From the NCBI RefSeq assembly GCF_958979055.1, contig NC_084896.1:23057501-23121500 (forward strand): 64,000 nucleotides of DNA. The letters run 5' to 3'. The notes under the pieces were generated by a model. It was not told the DNA's origin and ran no database searches. It saw only the letters and a list, made by a program, of their open reading frames with translations. Of this stretch, positions 23,685-35,509 are shown in pieces. Source of the DNA: Alnus glutinosa (taxonomy: Eukaryota; Streptophyta; Magnoliopsida; Fagales; Betulaceae). Position 1 is the stretch's first letter; each line of letters opens with the position of its first letter. The position numbers and the translations under genes were made by a program.

Positions 23685-24370
23685 AATCGATGGGTTTTTT
23701 CCCTGGGTATCCCTTCCATAACCCTTTCGAGTCATCCGAGGAAGGAAGTCGAACGAATTCTTCCCTGGGTATCCATTCCATAACCCTTTCGGGTCGTCTG
23801 AGGAATGAAGCCGGGTGGATTCTTCCCTGGGTATCTCTTCCCTAACCCTTTCGAGTCGTCCGAGGAGAGAGTCAGGCGGATTCTTCCCTGGGTATCACTT
23901 CCATAACCTTTTTAGGTCGTCCGAGGAAGGAAGTCGGGCGGATTCTTCCCGTGGTATCTCTTCCCTAACCTTTTTGAGTCGTTCGAGGAAGAGAGTCGAG
24001 TGGATTCTTCCCTGGGTATCCCTTACATAACTCTTTTCGGGTCGTCCGAGGAATGAAGTCGGGCGGATTCTTCCATGGGTTCTCTTCCTTAACCCTTTCG
24101 AGTCGTCCGAGGAAGAGAGTCGGGCGGATTCTTTTGATGAAATCTCTCTTCATCTGTCTTTGTGGAGTCATATCTTGTGATGACTGTACTTTAGATTACC
24201 ATATCCTTATCCTTATCCTTCGGAAACCCCCAATCGAGGGGTTTCTTCCCTGGGTATCCCTTCCATAACCCTTTCAGGTCGTCCGAGGAAGGAAGTCGGG
24301 GGGATTCTTCCCTGGGTATCCCTTCCATAACCCATTCGAGTCGTCCGAGGAAGGAAGTCGGGAGGGTTTT
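23685..24370. repeat. Tandem array, about 61-bp unit, in element 1
   Basis: Units contain attcttccctgggtatc, cataaccctttcg and gtcgtccgaggaa. They begin near 23757, 23818, 23879, 23940, 24001 and 24062, with further units near 24243 and 24304 after a spacer. Short open frames through the array are by-products of unit length and are not counted as genes. Confidence 0.9.
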
Positions 24371-24439
24371 CATCTTTGCTGAGCTACCCCCCATAATATT
24401 AGTCCGCGACCGTGGGCTAAGTCGTTTAAGGTGGGCAGT

Positions 24440-25701
24440 CCGGAACATAGTAAAAGCACTTCTTCATCAAACTTCTCCAAAAATGATCAATCAGTACCTG
24501 GGAACTGTTTGTTCTTCCTTGCTCTCGGTGTTGGATATATATATATATATATATATATATTATGGTTTATAAAATAAGAACCAACATTTTTTTTTTTTTT
24601 TACTTCAACATAAATTATGTTTGTAAAAGAAGAGTATGAACTTATTTGGTGCATTCGATGAAGATGAACCTTCTTACTTGGAGTTCCTCATTTTACACAC
24701 CGCTCGATATGGGGCTCTTTGGGAGAGTTCCTCAAACTGGACCCTCAGTTCGGATTGGTCCCTCGGCATGACTGTGCACTTTGAAGGATGGCAAATTTGG
24801 AGGGGTCCTCAGAGTGTGCCCTTAGGAACTAGAAGCTCGGGCATAGGGTCCTCGGGATAACCCTCGGAATAATACTCTCGGTTTGTGTCATCTCGGTACA
24901 TACTTTTCGCCTCGGTAGATCACCCTCGGGTCTAGCTTTTCTCCTTGGTAGAACACCTTCGGATCTAACTTTTGTCCTTGGTAAAATACCCTCGGATCTA
25001 ACTTTTTGGAGGGTGGCCACTTCGGGATAAAACACCTCGGAGTTTACACTGCACTCACCCCTCGGAGTACTTTTTTTCTTTTTTCTTTTTGATCAATATT
25101 CATCAAGTTCCTCAAGTTAGTGAACTCATTCGGTATGACACCTATAGGCTGTAAGCTCTCGAAGTAAATCAAATCAGCCTCGACGGGCTCTAAAACTCAA
25201 ACTGATATTGATAGAGAGGGAATGTGTAGCTCGGGCAGTGTTTTTGGCATCATCTAGGCCATAGTGAGCACACAAAAAGCTCTCTTTCTTTAGGTTGAAG
25301 CCCCAATTTTTTCCTTTTTAGACTGGAGAGGTAAACTAGGCTTCTCTTCTTAAAGAGGATTTGATATGTCTATTATATCTCTCACGTGTCAGCATACATG
25401 TCTCTTTCTTGTTGACCCATCTTTTCCATTCTTCTTCTCTAAGACACCGAAGGTTCTGGATTATTTGGGCCTCGGTGGGTGAGCTATGGTGGTGCGATTC
25501 GGGGATGAACGTGGGTTTCCGCAACTTGAACGAAGGCAAGGCTCGGGGATACCAAATCAAGCCCGGGTCTACTGGTCACACCGAGGCTGTCGTCATCACC
25601 GACCGAGCCTTTCACAGATTTGGTAAAAAAATTTCTTACTGAGACCCACAGATTCTTCTACACATCAACTCAAAGATCATCTTAAAAAAAAAGTAGCCAT
25701 A
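24440..25701. other. Interior of element 1 left of the nested insertion
   Basis: No gene is seen. An AT microsatellite lies at about 24536-24561. A run of ctcgg-containing words (about 24830-25060, cctcggatctaactttt type) forms a loose repeat. It belongs to element 1, which resumes at 32796. Confidence 0.6.
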
Positions 25702-25706
25702 GAATT

Positions 25707-26257
25707 TGTTAGGGAAAATATTAGTTTATTAAAGCCCATCAAAATCATTTGGGCCAAACCGGTTCAACCGACCCGACCACCCGACTCGGGTAGTCGACCC
25801 AGATACATCGTAACACCCGAGTCCGCGAACATCTCGGGATTACCCGAGATTTAAGGGACACGTCGCACGATACATAATTAGGTCGTGCGCCCGAAGTTTC
25901 TCCAACAACATGTCACCCATAAAGGATCGTGCGCCCGAGATAGGCGGTCATGGAACCCGAAATGTCCGTGCACCCGAGGCCATGTCTTCCTCAGCTACCG
26001 ATCCCCGCACAAACCAGGAGCAATCCTAACTGCTCCTCAATCTCTATAAATACCAGAGTCTCTTCAGATATTAAGGTAGACTCTGTGCTTCAAAAAATTA
26101 CTTTGCTCATAATTAATATTTTCTGACTTAGGCATCGAAGGGGGATTGTCGGCACCCCCCGACTCAGTGTTTATTATTCTGCAGATCATAAATAACAAGG
26201 CGAATCTTCAGGCGAATCATCATCCGACACGTCACCATGCTGAAAACTGTATCAACA
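25707..26257 (+). repeat. 5' LTR of element 2
   Basis: 551 bp, TGTT to AACA. It contains ctctataaatacc near 26041, a plausible TATA box. About 10 bp shorter than the 3' LTR around the gacc-repeat near 25780. Confidence 0.93.
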
Positions 26258-26260
26258 GTT

Positions 26261-26278
26261 TGGTGCCGTTTGTGGGAA
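26261..26278 (+). other. Primer-binding site of element 2
   Basis: TGGTGCCGTTTGTGGGAA lies three bases past the 5' LTR. It is the counterpart of TGGCGCCGTCTGTGGGAA in element 1 and resembles the tRNA-Asp complementary site known from plant Ty3/Gypsy elements. Confidence 0.7.
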
Positions 26279-29200
26279 CGACAAATCGTTTCTTGCAAAA
26301 AAAAAAAATTCAGAATGGTGACTACGTGATCAGACAATTCTTGTCTCTAAAATCATGGCTATGACTGGCTGAACACGCCTCCTTCCCCAAATTGTTCATC
26401 ATCCGTGGCAAATATCTACTGATCTACTGTAGATTTGCACAGATTTACGTTTATACATCTCAATTTTGCATCCAATCACCCCAAATCGGTGCTGGCCTTT
26501 GCCAGATATGCAAATGTACTATCATCCAGATCTACATAAATTTGAGTTCAAAAACAACTGATCTGCATCCAACTATATCGGACGTGCTTTAACACGCATC
26601 AAACCAGTGTTGGACCTCACCGTATATACCAAAGCAGATCTACGATCAACCTATTCGGTGATGTCCAATCCACGATAACACACATCATATCCATGTTTTC
26701 TCATGGGAAAAAATATATAGAGTGGCAACTCTGAGGCTAGGTCGTGTTCGTACAATTCTTGCAACACTTGTTGATGCAGATCTGGATTTATGCAGCAAAA
26801 AAAAAAAAAAAAAGGTTCCAAATCTGCACACACACGTGATGACATCATGTGGCTTTAAATTTTTGTCGGCAAGAACTTGGAAAACGATGAGCTGCTGGAG
26901 ACCAAAAAGGTGTCGCCATGATGCTGTCACTCACGGTCCAGAGATACCATGCCATTTTTGCCGGATTTCCAGATAAGTTAACTATTTGCTTTGTGATTTA
27001 CAACACCCATTATGTTTTATAAACATAGCCTACGTAGATGCTTTGCTATTTCCTACTTTTTAAGATAAAGACAAAAAGTACATACCAAAAGCAAAAAGAG
27101 AGTTGACCAAGTCCTCTTCAACAATGGACAAACCTTTACGAGAGGTTTTCATAATTAAAAACCTCATTGAAGTGATGCCAAGAGGGATCACGCACCCTGA
27201 CACCTGTACATGCTGGTGATGACGAGGGCTTACCATTCGCATTAAGTTCATCATAAAAATATCAAGTGTTGACGATGTCTCAGCTTGCGCAGTTTGTTTG
27301 ACGGACTTAATCCCGAAGAGCACCGAAAATGAAAAGACGTTATCTCTGAAATTCGGATTTCATTTTCGTAAAAATATATATGGTTTATACATTCATTGTC
27401 TTCACTTTTATATACTCATGTTATCTTTGACCTCAAAAAGGAGATTTTGATCCAAAAAGAAGACCCTAGTCTTCCCATCCTTTTCTTTTGTAGCTTCGGA
27501 CTACAACTCCAGGTGCCACGTTCTGTGCTCTGGAAAATACGATCCACAACCGATAAGTGCTGCAACAGCAACCTTGTCGGTCGAACCGAAGATTTCCTAT
27601 CACAGATTGATCTCGGTATGCGCCACGGGAATTGCATAGAGCTATCAACTTCTAGCTCTATACGTTCACTTGGTATCATGTAGATGCCACGACAAAAGGA
27701 AATTTAGGCAAACAAACAAACTCAAGTATATAGCCGAGACACTGCAATGCAACAGAAGCAGCGACCAAAAAAAAAAAGGAGAAAGAAGAAAGGTGTCTAT
27801 TTTCCCTCTCTCAAGGAGAAAGTCCTGCCCGGTGAGGGGGCACAAAGATGCTTTGTTAATACTTTTGTGCAGAAATAAAGATTACAGGGAGGAACATGCG
27901 CTTCTCCAAACGTAACATTCCGAGTTTGAGCTCCAAAAAGTACCCTTGCTGAATGGCCCGAGTCTAACATATATAGCACCTATGAGAGGGAAATTGGGCG
28001 ACACGTTCTGAGGAGCCCATGCCCAAGTTGCCACTTCCAAAAGGCACGTCCCGAGCACTCTCCCGAGGAGCCCCATACCGAGTGCCGAGTGGCATGTATC
28101 AAGGCTCCAAGATGAGAAACTCCAAGTACAATAGCTCAATGGTCAAAGATGGTTCATCTTCATCAAATATACGAGATAAGTTGCTAATTCAACATTTTTG
28201 CCAAACCCATATAGTATGTCTACCTAGGCATTAACCTCACGTGGAGGAATGTGTAGAAAATAGACACTGTGCGTGTCTGCTTTTCTTTTCTTATTAAAGG
28301 TAGTGTCGACAGATTTATCCTCAGGTGGCACCGAATCGATGCTCACCCCCATAAAAAATGAGATAAGTTTATTCTAATGTGTTTTCAGTCAATTTGTTAA
28401 TTTTTAGCATTCGGCTTTCTTTGTGCTTTTGATACGTGAGATATCTTTTGATTAAAAAAAAAAAAAAACTCATTCCAGTCTGAATCGGCCCCGTGGGTTA
28501 AACCGACTCCCAGAATGTCGCCTCCTCGGGTCAGACTTCGGATCGGGGAAATAGGGGTGCATCCCTCGGCCATTACCTTAGAGGACCCATCACCCCGGCC
28601 GGTCTCTCCCAGAAGGTCATTCGGAGCTTAGATTTCAGCTCCAGTCTGATCTTCCTTTGAAGATCCGGCCCTTTACGCCATGACTTGTTCGGTGGAACAA
28701 AAGATCATGACGACGGTTAATGGGTCCGATCTGCAGACCCTGAGATCTTGTCCAACGATGCTGATGAGTTTCGTTCCCAAACTTGTGAAGTTCAATCATG
28801 GGTGGCTTTTTCTTTCGCAGATGTCACCGCACGCCACTGGCTAGAACAAAACGGGACCGCAGTCACAAGAGTAACTGTAGTTAGAGTTGAACTTGGCACT
28901 CAGTTCGACAATCGGGTTGTGTCTTTTTCTTTGTTGTGTTGCAAAGGAGGACTGTATGGAAGAACTCAGTGAAGGTTGATTTTTGGGGAGCTTGATTTTT
29001 AGAGCTTCTAGATTTGGGCCATGGATGAGGACTGCTCTAACAATGGGCCAAAGGTTTCGGCTATTTGATCTTATACTAAGCTTTCAGCTGGCACTGGCAT
29101 TGATGTCGAGGATTTATCATCTTCATCGCCTCCAGCCTTCTCAAACTACAGCAAGCAAGCGCCTCTGAAAACACCAGTCCGAGGAGTATGAGCAGCTCAA

Positions 29201-29299
29201 TTCCAAGCTCACACTCTGAACTCATATTCCGAGCTTACACTCAAAAAAAAAAAAAAAAAAAAAAAAACCCGCCAGTGAATAGCCCCAGTTTCAACACAC
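26279..29299. other. Interior of element 2, no coding frames
   Basis: About 3 kb after the primer-binding site, where gag would be expected. No frame exceeds about 95 residues and no gag, protease or RT motif was recognised. It contains poly-A runs near 26797-26812, 28453-28467 and 29245-29267. Confidence 0.6.
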
Positions 29300-29900
29300 A
29301 TCATATATGAGCTGAAGATACCATCCGAGCAAAGGATGCATTCCGAACTCGAGGGTGCATTCTGAGCCGAGGATCCCATCCAAGTCACGGATCATCCCGA
29401 GCCAAGAATACAATCAGAGCTGAGGATCCCATCCGAGTTGAGGATCTCATCCGAGCTACCGATCATCCTGAGCCGATGATCCAATCCCGAGTTGATGATC
29501 CATTCCTAGCTGAGGGTGCATTTCCGAGCCGAGGATCCCATTCGAGTCACGAATCATCCCGAGCCAAGAATCCAATCCGAGCCGGGAATAAATTCCGAAT
29601 CTCCCATCCGACCAAGGATAAAATCCCGACCCAAGAGTAAAATTCGAGCCAAAGATACATTCCGAGCCTAAGGTCCAATTTGACCGAGGGTCTAATCGAG
29701 GCTACAATCTAAGCTGAGGACAAAAACTGAGTCTAAGATAAATTCCAAGTTGTGGAAACATCCCGAGCCAAGGGAGCAATTCGATCGAGGCTTAAATCCA
29801 ACCAAAGGTCCAATTTTCTCGTAGGGTTCAATTTTTTCGAGGGTCTAATTTCCCGAAGGCTCAAATTCGACCGAGGGTCCAATCCGATGGCATATTTCAA
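29300..29900. repeat. Degenerate short-unit array in element 2
   Basis: Repeated words of the type ccgagccgaggatcccatc with spacing of roughly 20-30 bp, decaying to the right into gagggtccaat words. It is not coding. Confidence 0.75.
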
Positions 29901-30128
29901 AGGTCTCTTCCTAGAAGCGCCAAAGCACAACTTCATCAGAATATTGAGAGAAGTTCACTCTTTGCATTTTCGTTTATGCTAGCTTACTCATAAATTTTTA
30001 GACAGTCAAATATATATCTCATGCATTGATCAGTGAAATTTAAAATTAACTTCTCACCGCAAAAAATGATTACACATCAAGTATAAAAGTTGGGGGGGTA
30101 CCTACCCAGTGAAATAAAAAAGTGAAAC

Positions 30129-30412
30129 AAAAGACTATAGGCCTCGTTTAATAACCCCCTCCCCTCCCCTTTCCCCTTATTTTTACTTTTCCCAAAAAAA
30201 TCAACTCAAAACATTCTTAACCTTTTTTACTTTTTATATCACATCAACAATTTTTTATTATTATTTAAATAAAAAAAATCCACAACAATCCAAAATTTTT
30301 CTACTTTTCCATATAAATTATTTCTACTTTATATCACATCAATCACTTTTTACTTACACTCAAAAAAAAAATTCTCCCATAAGGGAAGGGAAGGGATTAC
30401 TAAACGGGGCCA
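30129..30412. mobile_element. Fold-back MITE inside element 2
   Basis: Imperfect inverted ends: ggcctcgtttaataaccccc on the left and ggattactaaacggggcc on the right. The interior is full of cttttt/catcaa words also seen in 54030-54285. No clear target duplication is visible. Probably hAT-related by end sequence. Confidence 0.6.
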
Positions 30413-30719
30413 TATCAAGTCGCATTATTGAATCTCAGTGCAATTTTGCATACTTTGCATTAAGAAATTGTTAACTGGTAGGCTCTGCTACATATGTGCC
30501 GTATAGACACAGGCGATGCTAATATTTCAGGCCAGAGGTCTCTATCAAGCGAGATCAGAAAATTCAGAAAAAATGCTCGCTCGTGAGCAAAACTTGGCCA
30601 GGCAACTTCACCATACCCATGCTCTGTCAAGCTTCTCCACAGCCATTTTGAATCCTATGTCTCAACGATGGGAGGAACTCCACTGAAAAGCTCAAGAGGA
30701 GAAAATGACAAAAGTCTCG

Positions 30720-30970
30720 TCATGCCTCGAGCAGACTCGGCATGACTCGAGCACCAAAGACTCGCGCGCCTCGAGCAAAGGTCTCGGCATACCTCGAGCA
30801 TACATAAGCCTCGACATGCATCGAGCACACATAAGCCACGGCATGCATCGAGCACAAAAGCCTTGGCAATCCCGAGCAAAAGCCTCGACAATCTTGAGCA
30901 AAGCCTCATCATGGCCTCCAGTAGACTCGGCAATCCAGAGCAAAAGCCTCGGTACGTCCGAGCACGAAGC
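30720..30970. repeat. Degenerate array, about 30-bp unit, in element 2
   Basis: Units contain catgcatcgagcacacataa or ctcgagcaaaggtctcggca. The frames crossing it on both strands are by-products of the repeat. Confidence 0.75.
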
Positions 30971-31049
30971 CAAGCCACTTTAAGCTTCGGGCCACCATAA
31001 GCCCAGAGCTGCTGTAAGCCTAGAACCAGATCAAATCAACTCAAACCAG

Positions 31050-31760
31050 ATCAACTCAAAATGTTGTCTCCCTCGGTTTGAAATACAGCTGACTCAGAAC
31101 ACACACCCGGTCATGTCCCTCGATAACACGGGGGGTGACTCGGTTCAACTCAATCTAGATCAACTCAAAGTGCTGTCTCCCTCGGTTTGAAACACAACCG
31201 GCTTGGAACACACACCCGATCATGTCCCTCGGTAACACGGGGGGTGACTCGGTTCAACTCAAACCAGATCAACTCGAAGTGCTGTCTCCCTCGGTTTGAA
31301 ACACAACCGGCTTGGAACACACACCCGATCATGTCCCTCGGTAACACAGGGGTGACTCGGTTCAACTCAAACCAGATCAACTCAGTGTTGTCTCCCTCGG
31401 TTTGAAACATAACCGGCTCGGAACACACACCACGATCATGTCCCTCGGTAACAGTGGGGGGTGACTTGGTTCAACTCAAACCAGATCAGATCAAATCAAC
31501 TCAAACCAGATCAAATCAACAACAATTCTGCTTTCAAAGTGCTATTTCTGTGTTGCAACGCCAACAACCACATATGTTTCGACATCAATCTATCAACTCA
31601 GGTATGCAAACTAATCATTATTCATTATATATACATCTGTTCTAACAAATTTCAGGGGTCCTGTTCTAACAAATTTCAAAGTGCTGTCTCCCTCGGGTTG
31701 AAACACAACCGGCTCGGAACACACATTCGATCATGTCCCTCAGTAACACTGGGGGGTAGC
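31050..31760. repeat. Tandem array, about 109-bp unit, in element 2
   Basis: Units carry tgtctccctcggtttgaaa, then ggaacacacacccgatcatg, then gtccctcggtaacac and a gactcggttcaactcaaac junction. Starts lie near 31062, 31172, 31281 and 31384, with another partial unit near 31683. Neighbouring units are highly similar. Confidence 0.9.
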
Positions 31761-32229
31761 TCGGTCAAATCAAATAATTAACACCCTCAAGAATAAGTCA
31801 GACAACTCAGTCAAATGCCGGCCTTGCAATTTTTCTCGTTGTTTTCAACTAACCTTGAGCTCCCGATCCCAAGTCTTTCTCAGTCAATTCGAAACACTCA
31901 GTTCTTGGTCCCGAGCCTCAAAAGTCGAACCGACGTTGAATCGCATTAAATGCACCTTATTGCATACGTTAGTCGATCATGAAATTCGAGATTTTGAATG
32001 TGAGAGCAAATTTGAAATTTAGAATTTGAAAAAGTACGGGATTTTTCCAAAGATGACTTCCAAAGGCCTCCGGACCAACACTCTTCGGGTGAAGTAACGA
32101 CTGAAAAATTGGAACCTTCCCGGTAACATGCAGCCGACTCAATTTTGGAATCCGCAGTAAGTTAAGGCCGCTTAATTGTTCATAAATTCCCTTATGCACA
32201 AAATTTACATAAGAGAATTGGGAGGTAAC

Positions 32230-32790
32230 TGTTAGGGAAAATATTAGTTTATTAAAGCCCATCAAAATCATTTGGGCCCAACCAGTTCAACCGACCCGAC
32301 CATCTGACCACCCGACTCGGGTAGTCGACCCGGATACATCGTAACACCTGAGTCCGCGAACATCTCTGGATTACCCGAGATTTAAGGGACACGTCGCACG
32401 ATACATAATTAGATCGTGCGCCCGAAAGTTTCTCCAACAACATGTTACCCATAAAGGATCGTGCGCCCGAGATAGGCGGTCATGGAACCCGAAATGTCCT
32501 TGCGCCCGAGGCCACGTCTTCCTCAACTACCAATCCCCGCACAAACCGGGAACAATCCTAACTGCTCTTCAATCTCTATAAATACTAGAGTCTCTTCAGA
32601 TATTAAGGTAGACTCTATGCTTCTAAAAACTACTTTGCTCATAATTAATATTTTCTGACTTAGACATCGGAGGGGGATCGTCGGCACCCCCCTGACGCAG
32701 TGTTTATTATTCTGCAGATCATAAATAACAAGGCGAATCTTCAAGAGAATCATCATCCGACACGTCACCATGCTGAAAACTGTATCAATA
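32230..32790 (+). repeat. 3' LTR of element 2
   Basis: 561 bp, closely matching 25707-26257 with roughly 25-30 differences by eye. It directly follows the polypurine tract. Confidence 0.93.
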
Positions 32791-32795
32791 GAATT

Positions 32796-33912
32796 CTGCC
32801 TCATAAAGTACAGAGCTTTGCATCTCCTGGACTCTCGATGAAGACAAATGCCAGACAGATCTGTGAATGCAAGCAGGAGCTTGTGGTTGGCCGTGGAGTT
32901 TGAAGCATTCGAGATGCTCGGTCTCGATGTTTTGACTCAAGATCTCGGCAAAAACTATTTCCTGTGAAAGAAGAAACGGCTCACCCACTAGTACTTTCTA
33001 GCCCATCATGACCCAAGATGAACAGGGGATCCTCACGGCCAATCACTGTTTCGTTGGGCTTCCGTCCACCACCAGAAACGTCGTCCTCGGTAGAAAATCT
33101 CTCCGATCTTTCAGAGCTCTAATGTCCCACTGGGCGAAAACCCGAAGTGCCAGAACACTTTGACGTCCTGTGGATCACAGTTGGGACTGGGCTCTATCCG
33201 AGTTTCTAGGATGAATCCTCAAGATCGTTCGGGGCTCCAACATCCCAGTGAGACCGAACCCATCGTTTGCACTTTACCGAGCCTTTAGCTATTTGGATCG
33301 TGGGCCCCAGATCTTTCGAATCTAGTGGCTCAATTTGGGATTGAGTTGCGCATCGTGGTGGATGGATCCACCTCAGAATTCTGGTTCAAGTCTACTGGCC
33401 ACAGACCGAGCCTTTCACGCCTCTGTACCTCTCTCTTTGATCTATGGAAATCGTCGAAAGTTGCAGGTTCTAGGTCCCCATGAGTGCGACCCGTAAGATG
33501 GAGTCAATTGAGCATGCAACATACTGCTTTGTGTTCTCTTGTTGACGAGGGTAATACGGATTTATTGACCTGAAGGAGACTTGTTTGCATCATGGTTTTT
33601 CCATTACCTTAGGAAGGTAAGTCAACAATTCGGTGTGGCTGGTTGGATGCCAATCTGGGTCTCCATGGATTCTTCTAATCCTCGATTTCTTCTAAAGCCG
33701 TGGATTGATCGGGATCAGAGAAAGCCCAAATCGTGAAATAGCCATGAGATCTGTGCCAACCCACATTCCAGATTTTCTTTTGTTTTATCTTTACACGGAT
33801 TGCACCTTTAATCTTGAAGATCTTTATCTATTGACGAAGAGAGATTTTTAGATTTAATTTTGATCGCGTAGTCACCGTTGCGGATTTATTTTTTCGTAAG
33901 AACGATTCTTCG
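32796..33912. other. Interior of element 1 right of the nested insertion
   Basis: About 1.1 kb next to the primer-binding site of element 1 (on its minus-strand 5' side). No gag-like frame was found. Confidence 0.6.
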
Positions 33913-33933
33913 TTCCCACAGACGGCGCCAAAT

Positions 33934-34498
33934 TGTTGGTACAGTTTCCGGTACGGTGACGTGTTACCTTGTGATTCGTCGCCTTCCTTGATATTCGTTC
34001 TCCTCGTAATCTGCAAAATAATAAACGGCTCGTCGGAGGTGCCGACCATACCCCCACTCCGATGCCTAAGTCAGTTCAAACTATTTATTTTCTGGAGAGG
34101 ATCAATAATCTCAGAGCTTAAAGAATCTGCGTGTAAAAAATATCTGGCGTAGTGGTCTTATTTATAGGCTCACAGTTCACAGTTATAAAACTGCTAGAAT
34201 ACTTGGAGCATAATTTGATTAGGAGTCTGAGTCCTAAATCACATAGTCTTTAATCTTATCTTCATAGAATTCAAATTGGGCAGTAGAGTCCAAGCTGGGT
34301 AGGACATTACCTCTTCGTCTGATGTCATACTATTAGGTATCCTATCCCATATTTGATGGGATAAAAGTTTTATCTTGATATACTCGAGATATGCGTCTTT
34401 TTGGAGATAACGAATGGTCTTGTACTTAGGTCTGATCTAGCTGGGCTGACCCGATGGGCTTGGCTCACATGTCTTTGGAGCTGATTATTTTTCCAACA
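33934..34498 (-). repeat. LTR of element 1 (right; 5' LTR on minus strand)
   Basis: 565 bp, TGTTGG to CCAACA, adjoining the primer-binding site at 33913-33930 and followed by the GGAAT target duplication. Confidence 0.95.
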
Positions 34499-34503
34499 GG
34501 AAT

Positions 34504-35504
34504 AAATAGATTTTAATTTTGAGATTAAGACAAAATTATAAAATTTTATGAATAAAGTAATAATTTTGGAAAAATTTAAGGAAATTATGAAATGAGTTAA
34601 ACTCTTATCCTATTGTTTCCATTGATATCTGCAAGTGTTTTACTCTCATTAAGTTTTCATAACTACTGGTTTACATCACCATTTTATATTAACTATTTTA
34701 CTACTTCATAATATGGGGTATGAAGTTATATACGTAGTAAGATAAGGCAAAGCAAATGATGTTTTGATTTTATTATATATGTATAAAACTTCTATATTCT
34801 ATGTGGTTTGCAGAACAACTAGGACATTTGATAAACTCCTTTTGTGAAAACCATGCTTGAGTAACGATTGTTTAGTAAACACTAGTTAGATTTTCAAATG
34901 AAAGAGGGCTTTGCATCACACACATTAAAGTCAAAATGTTTTTACTGGCTGAGTTGTGGATTCACACATCTACCTGCAAGATTGTGGTTAATTTTATAGG
35001 TGTCGGTAAGGAAGTTGTTGTGGTATTATTGGTGTGGTATCTATTACATTTTGATACAAATAAAACCCATATAATTTTGAATATTCTAAAAATATACTTA
35101 GCAAACTAAACATTTATTTATTTATTTGTAATGAATATAATCTAAAACAAAATTCTTCATTAAAAACTTAACGCAATCAACTAAATCATCAACTAAAAGT
35201 ATTTTGTTAAGAAGTTTCAAATACCTTTTTTTTTTCTTTTTTTTTTTTAATTTTTTTTTTTTTAAGGAAAGAAGTTTCAAATATTAAAAGTATTTTGTTA
35301 AACTTCTCAGCAGTTACCCTATATTGGTTCGGTAAAAAATTACATACATGTCTATATGTTACATTTAATTTGTTGTAACGATTAAATAATTACTAGAACG
35401 GTAATTATTTAATGGGTTTAATAGGATTTATTCCACATTATGTTACACGATAAAAACGGTTTTTATATTTATGAATTTTTGATTTAATTTCTTAATGGAA
35501 GGAG
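34504..35504. other. Copy B sequence between element 1 and the solo LTR
   Basis: Colinear with copy A from about 8612 to 9625. No gene is visible in either copy. Confidence 0.55.
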
Positions 35505-35509
35505 AAAAA

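Larger units (their letters stand above)
25707..32790 (+). mobile_element. Non-autonomous LTR retrotransposon 2 (LARD-like), nested in element 1
   Basis: A 7084-bp insertion flanked by GAATT target duplications (25702-25706 and 32791-32795). LTRs lie at 25707-26257 (TGTTAGGG to ATCAACA) and 32230-32790 (its last bases read ATCAATA, a CA-to-TA change). The primer-binding site TGGTGCCGTTTGTGGGAA is at 26261-26278 and the polypurine tract ttgggaggtaac at 32218-32229, so the element is plus-strand, opposite to its host. No gag or pol frame was found. The interior has degenerate arrays (29300-29720, 30720-30970, 31050-31760) and a MITE (30129-30412). LTR 3' parts and the primer-binding area resemble element 1, so the two belong to related families. 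Confidence 0.92.
21092..34498 (-). mobile_element. Non-autonomous LTR retrotransposon 1 (LARD-like), minus strand, interrupted
   Basis: A complete insertion flanked by a 5-bp target duplication GGAAT (21087-21091 and 34499-34503); copy A has a single uninserted sequence near 8605. LTRs lie at 21092-21629 and 33934-34498 and both run TGTTGG to CCAACA. On the minus strand the primer-binding site lies next to the right LTR (33913-33930 reads TGGCGCCGTCTGTGGGAA on that strand, resembling the tRNA-Asp type). The polypurine tract (tagggggtaac on the minus strand) lies next to the left LTR at 21630-21640. The interior has no gag or pol open frame and is rich in tandem arrays, as in large retrotransposon derivatives. 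Element 2 (25707-32790) is inserted inside it; without that it is about 6.3 kb. Roughly two dozen or more mismatches are visible between the LTRs. Confidence 0.92.

Noticed and set aside
23584..24448. Several 65-85-residue frames on both strands
   Set aside because: They cross the 61-bp tandem array, whose periodicity keeps frames open without coding meaning.
30655..31781. Frames of 72-107 residues in element 2
   Set aside because: They follow the 30-bp and 109-bp arrays; no gag or pol motif.
21092..34498. A new multi-gene system in the 13-kb insertion of copy B
   Set aside because: LTRs, target duplications, primer sites and polypurine tracts show it is two nested retroelements without coding genes.
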